From DASZMX01 sp035551475 (lineage in GTDB: Bacteria; Verrucomicrobiota; Verrucomicrobiia; Limisphaerales; Palsa-1400): DNA of 44,834 nucleotides. Positions 43,472 to 44,834 of this stretch are shown here, in pieces (within the stretch, counting starts at the first letter, position 1; the number at the start of each line of letters is the position of its first letter). The stretch is from assembly GCA_035551475.1 (NCBI GenBank), contig DASZMX010000002.1, forward strand, positions 1 to 44,834. The letters run 5' to 3'. Position numbers and translations under genes: made by a program. A model generated the notes under the pieces. It did no database searches. It was not told where the DNA came from and was given only the letters and a program-made list of their open reading frames with translations.

Positions 43472-44404
43472 ATGAATACGACGACAGCGCCTTCTCCCTC
43501 TTTTTTGGATGAGCTCCGGGATTGCGGTCGCCGTCTGCCAGACAAGGGATATTTTTTGGCATTGCTGGCGGGGTGGATCGCCTTGTTTCAAATGTTTGGC
43601 GTCAGCACCCGCTCGATGAACACCGGTCCGTCGCTGCTGGAATGGCTCTGGGCTTATTACGGGCTGCCCGCCCTGGATGCCGAGTACGCCAAGCTGATCC
43701 CGTTTGCGATCGTGGCCATTCTCTGGCATAAACGCGCGCACTTGCTTGGGCAAATTTCCGAGACGCGTTGGCCGAGCTTAATATTATTGGGGTCGGCCCT
43801 GGTCCTGCATGTAGCGGGATTTGCCGCGCAGCAACCTTCCCTTTCAGCGCTGGGATTTTTTCTCGGTCTCTACAGCCTGGTCGGCCTCACTTGGGGGGCC
43901 CAAGCGGTGAAAGAATCATTATTCCCTTTTTTCCTGCTGGGCTTCTGTCTGCCCTTCGGATCAGTTTTGACGGACATTACCTTCTGGCCGCGCCTCTTCG
44001 CGACAGACGTGACCTACATCGTGTCCCACGATTTATTGGGAGTCCCGTTGGTGCAGCATGGCACAACGCTCACCAAGCCGGATGGCAGCGCGTTTGAGGT
44101 GGCGGCGGCGTGCAGCGGCATGCGCAGCTTCTCGGCGCTGCTGGTGGTAACCACCATTTTCGCGATGATGGCATTGCAGAGGTTTTGGAAGCGAGCGCTC
44201 TTAATCCTGGTGACCGTTCCGCTGGCGGCGGCCTGCAACGTCATGCGGCTGGTGGTGATGGTGATTGCGGACCGGGCGTTCGGAGCCCGCGCGGGGGAAC
44301 TTACGCACGACAGCGATTGGATTTTTACTTACGGGGTGGCAATCATCACAATTATGGCGCTCGGCCGATGGCTGCGGCGTCATGAAGTTTCTCCTGCGAC
44401 ATGA
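43472..44404 (+). CDS. Exosortase/archaeosortase-family transpeptidase
   Basis: A 310-residue multi-spanning membrane protease/transpeptidase that sorts proteins with PEP-CTERM-type signals. The catalytic residues are Cys214 (VAAACSGMRS), Arg259 (CNVMRLVV) and His279 (THDSDW), with about eight membrane helices. ATG 43472 is used; a TTG at 43433 would add 13 residues. The EpsI-like gene overlaps by ATGA, as is usual for exosortase loci with a fused or adjacent EpsI domain. No target protein was found in the window. Confidence 0.9.
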   Translation: MNTTTAPSPSFLDELRDCGRRLPDKGYFLALLAGWIALFQMFGVSTRSMNTGPSLLEWLWAYYGLPALDAEYAKLIPFAIVAILWHKRAHLLGQISETRWPSLILLGSALVLHVAGFAAQQPSLSALGFFLGLYSLVGLTWGAQAVKESLFPFFLLGFCLPFGSVLTDITFWPRLFATDVTYIVSHDLLGVPLVQHGTTLTKPDGSAFEVAAACSGMRSFSALLVVTTIFAMMALQRFWKRALLILVTVPLAAACNVMRLVVMVIADRAFGARAGELTHDSDWIFTYGVAIITIMALGRWLRRHEVSPAT

Positions 44405-44834
44405 GACTATCGAAGTGGACGACCCTCGGTCTCGCCCTGGCTATGATGGGAGCAACGGCGGCAGCGTTGCGCCGCACGAGCGTCGGCGGCGCCCTCACCG
44501 CGCCCGGCGTGAAGGTGGGAATGTCGCCCATTTACAGTGACACGGGCCGCTTGATCACGAATCACAGCGTAATCATGCCCAAGGAAACCCCGGGGTGGAC
44601 CCCCGTGGCCCTGCCGATTACGGAAGTGGAAGCGCACACCTTGCCGGCTGACACGACCTTTGGCCGCCGCGGTTACCTAAAGGATGATTTTCAGGTGGAA
44701 GCCACCGTGGTTTTGATGGGTGAGGACCGGGCCAGCATTCACCGCCCGCAATGGTGCCTGGTGGGTGCGGGATGGACGATTGACCGGACCGAGACGGTCA
44801 CCGTGCCAATGCAATCACCCTACCCGTACCTTCT
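44401..44834 (+). CDS. EpsI-like exosortase-associated protein (partial, cut by the window edge)
   Basis: ATG 44401 overlaps the exosortase stop (ATGA). The first 144 codons are in the window: an N-terminal membrane/signal segment (LGLALAMMGATAAAL), MPKETPGWTP, and the HRPQWCLVGAGW motif typical of EpsI/exosortase-associated domains. The frame runs off the 3' edge. EpsI domains act with exosortases in polysaccharide-linked loci; the exact role is not established. Confidence 0.8.
   Translation, partial: MRLSKWTTLGLALAMMGATAAALRRTSVGGALTAPGVKVGMSPIYSDTGRLITNHSVIMPKETPGWTPVALPITEVEAHTLPADTTFGRRGYLKDDFQVEATVVLMGEDRASIHRPQWCLVGAGWTIDRTETVTVPMQSPYPYL

Overview
The window looks like a chromosomal segment of a Verrucomicrobiota bacterium, probably of the Pedosphaera/Limisphaerales kind. 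This is inferred from gene content and style, not from a marker gene. It is GC-rich and densely packed, with many ATGA/TAATG overlaps. Two secreted proteins end in the 'STN..W....F.F......FYR' tail common in that phylum. It also carries a DUF4912 gene beside a GH57 branching enzyme, a two-partner-secretion (TPS) locus, and an exosortase/EpsI pair at the end of an exopolysaccharide cluster. I saw no tRNA, rRNA, CRISPR array, insertion sequence or phage gene.

Layout. 137-3520 (+): a REC-PAS-histidine kinase-REC hybrid sensor and a TPR protein. 3537-4436 (-): a farnesyl-diphosphate-synthase-type prenyl synthase, divergent from 4572-8979 (+), a tightly overlapping four-gene cassette (exported PQQ-like propeller, HemN/HemW-like radical SAM enzyme, chorismate-lyase-like protein, halogenase-family flavoprotein). 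13798-8969 (-): a DUF4912 protein, a small membrane protein, a GH57 alpha-glucan branching enzyme and a frameshifted secreted protein. 14937-13885 (-) is aldose 1-epimerase, divergent from a PhoB-type regulator (15077-15760).

27738-15773 is a 12-kb run entirely on the minus strand: a secreted protein, an ECF sigma factor, a small membrane protein (possible anti-sigma), a metalloprotease-like secreted protein, an AraC-type regulator fused in frame to a TPS outer-membrane transporter, the TPS exoprotein, then ExbB, ExbD and TonB/TolA. The fusion and the exoprotein each carry the same 12-bp element, GTYACACGACGT on the coding strand, at exactly the same distance from their start codons, and each has a 6-bp-stem hairpin against the ATG. 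I read this as a self-contained, autoregulated, possibly energised secretion system. It is the most unusual thing in the window.

28031-31795 (+) is smc. 33577-31782 (-) holds an RluA-type pseudouridine synthase and a zinc alcohol dehydrogenase. 33644-44834 (+) holds a serine hydrolase, a glycosyltransferase, glutamine-dependent NAD synthetase, a WecG/TagA glycosyltransferase, a GDP-mannose 3,5-epimerase-like enzyme, a GT2 polyprenyl-phosphate glycosyltransferase, a flavoprotein, an exosortase and the first 144 codons of an EpsI-like gene cut by the window edge. One multi-spanning membrane protein (40007-38658) lies in the opposite direction inside this cluster. The cluster probably makes and exports a surface polysaccharide linked to exosortase-dependent protein sorting.
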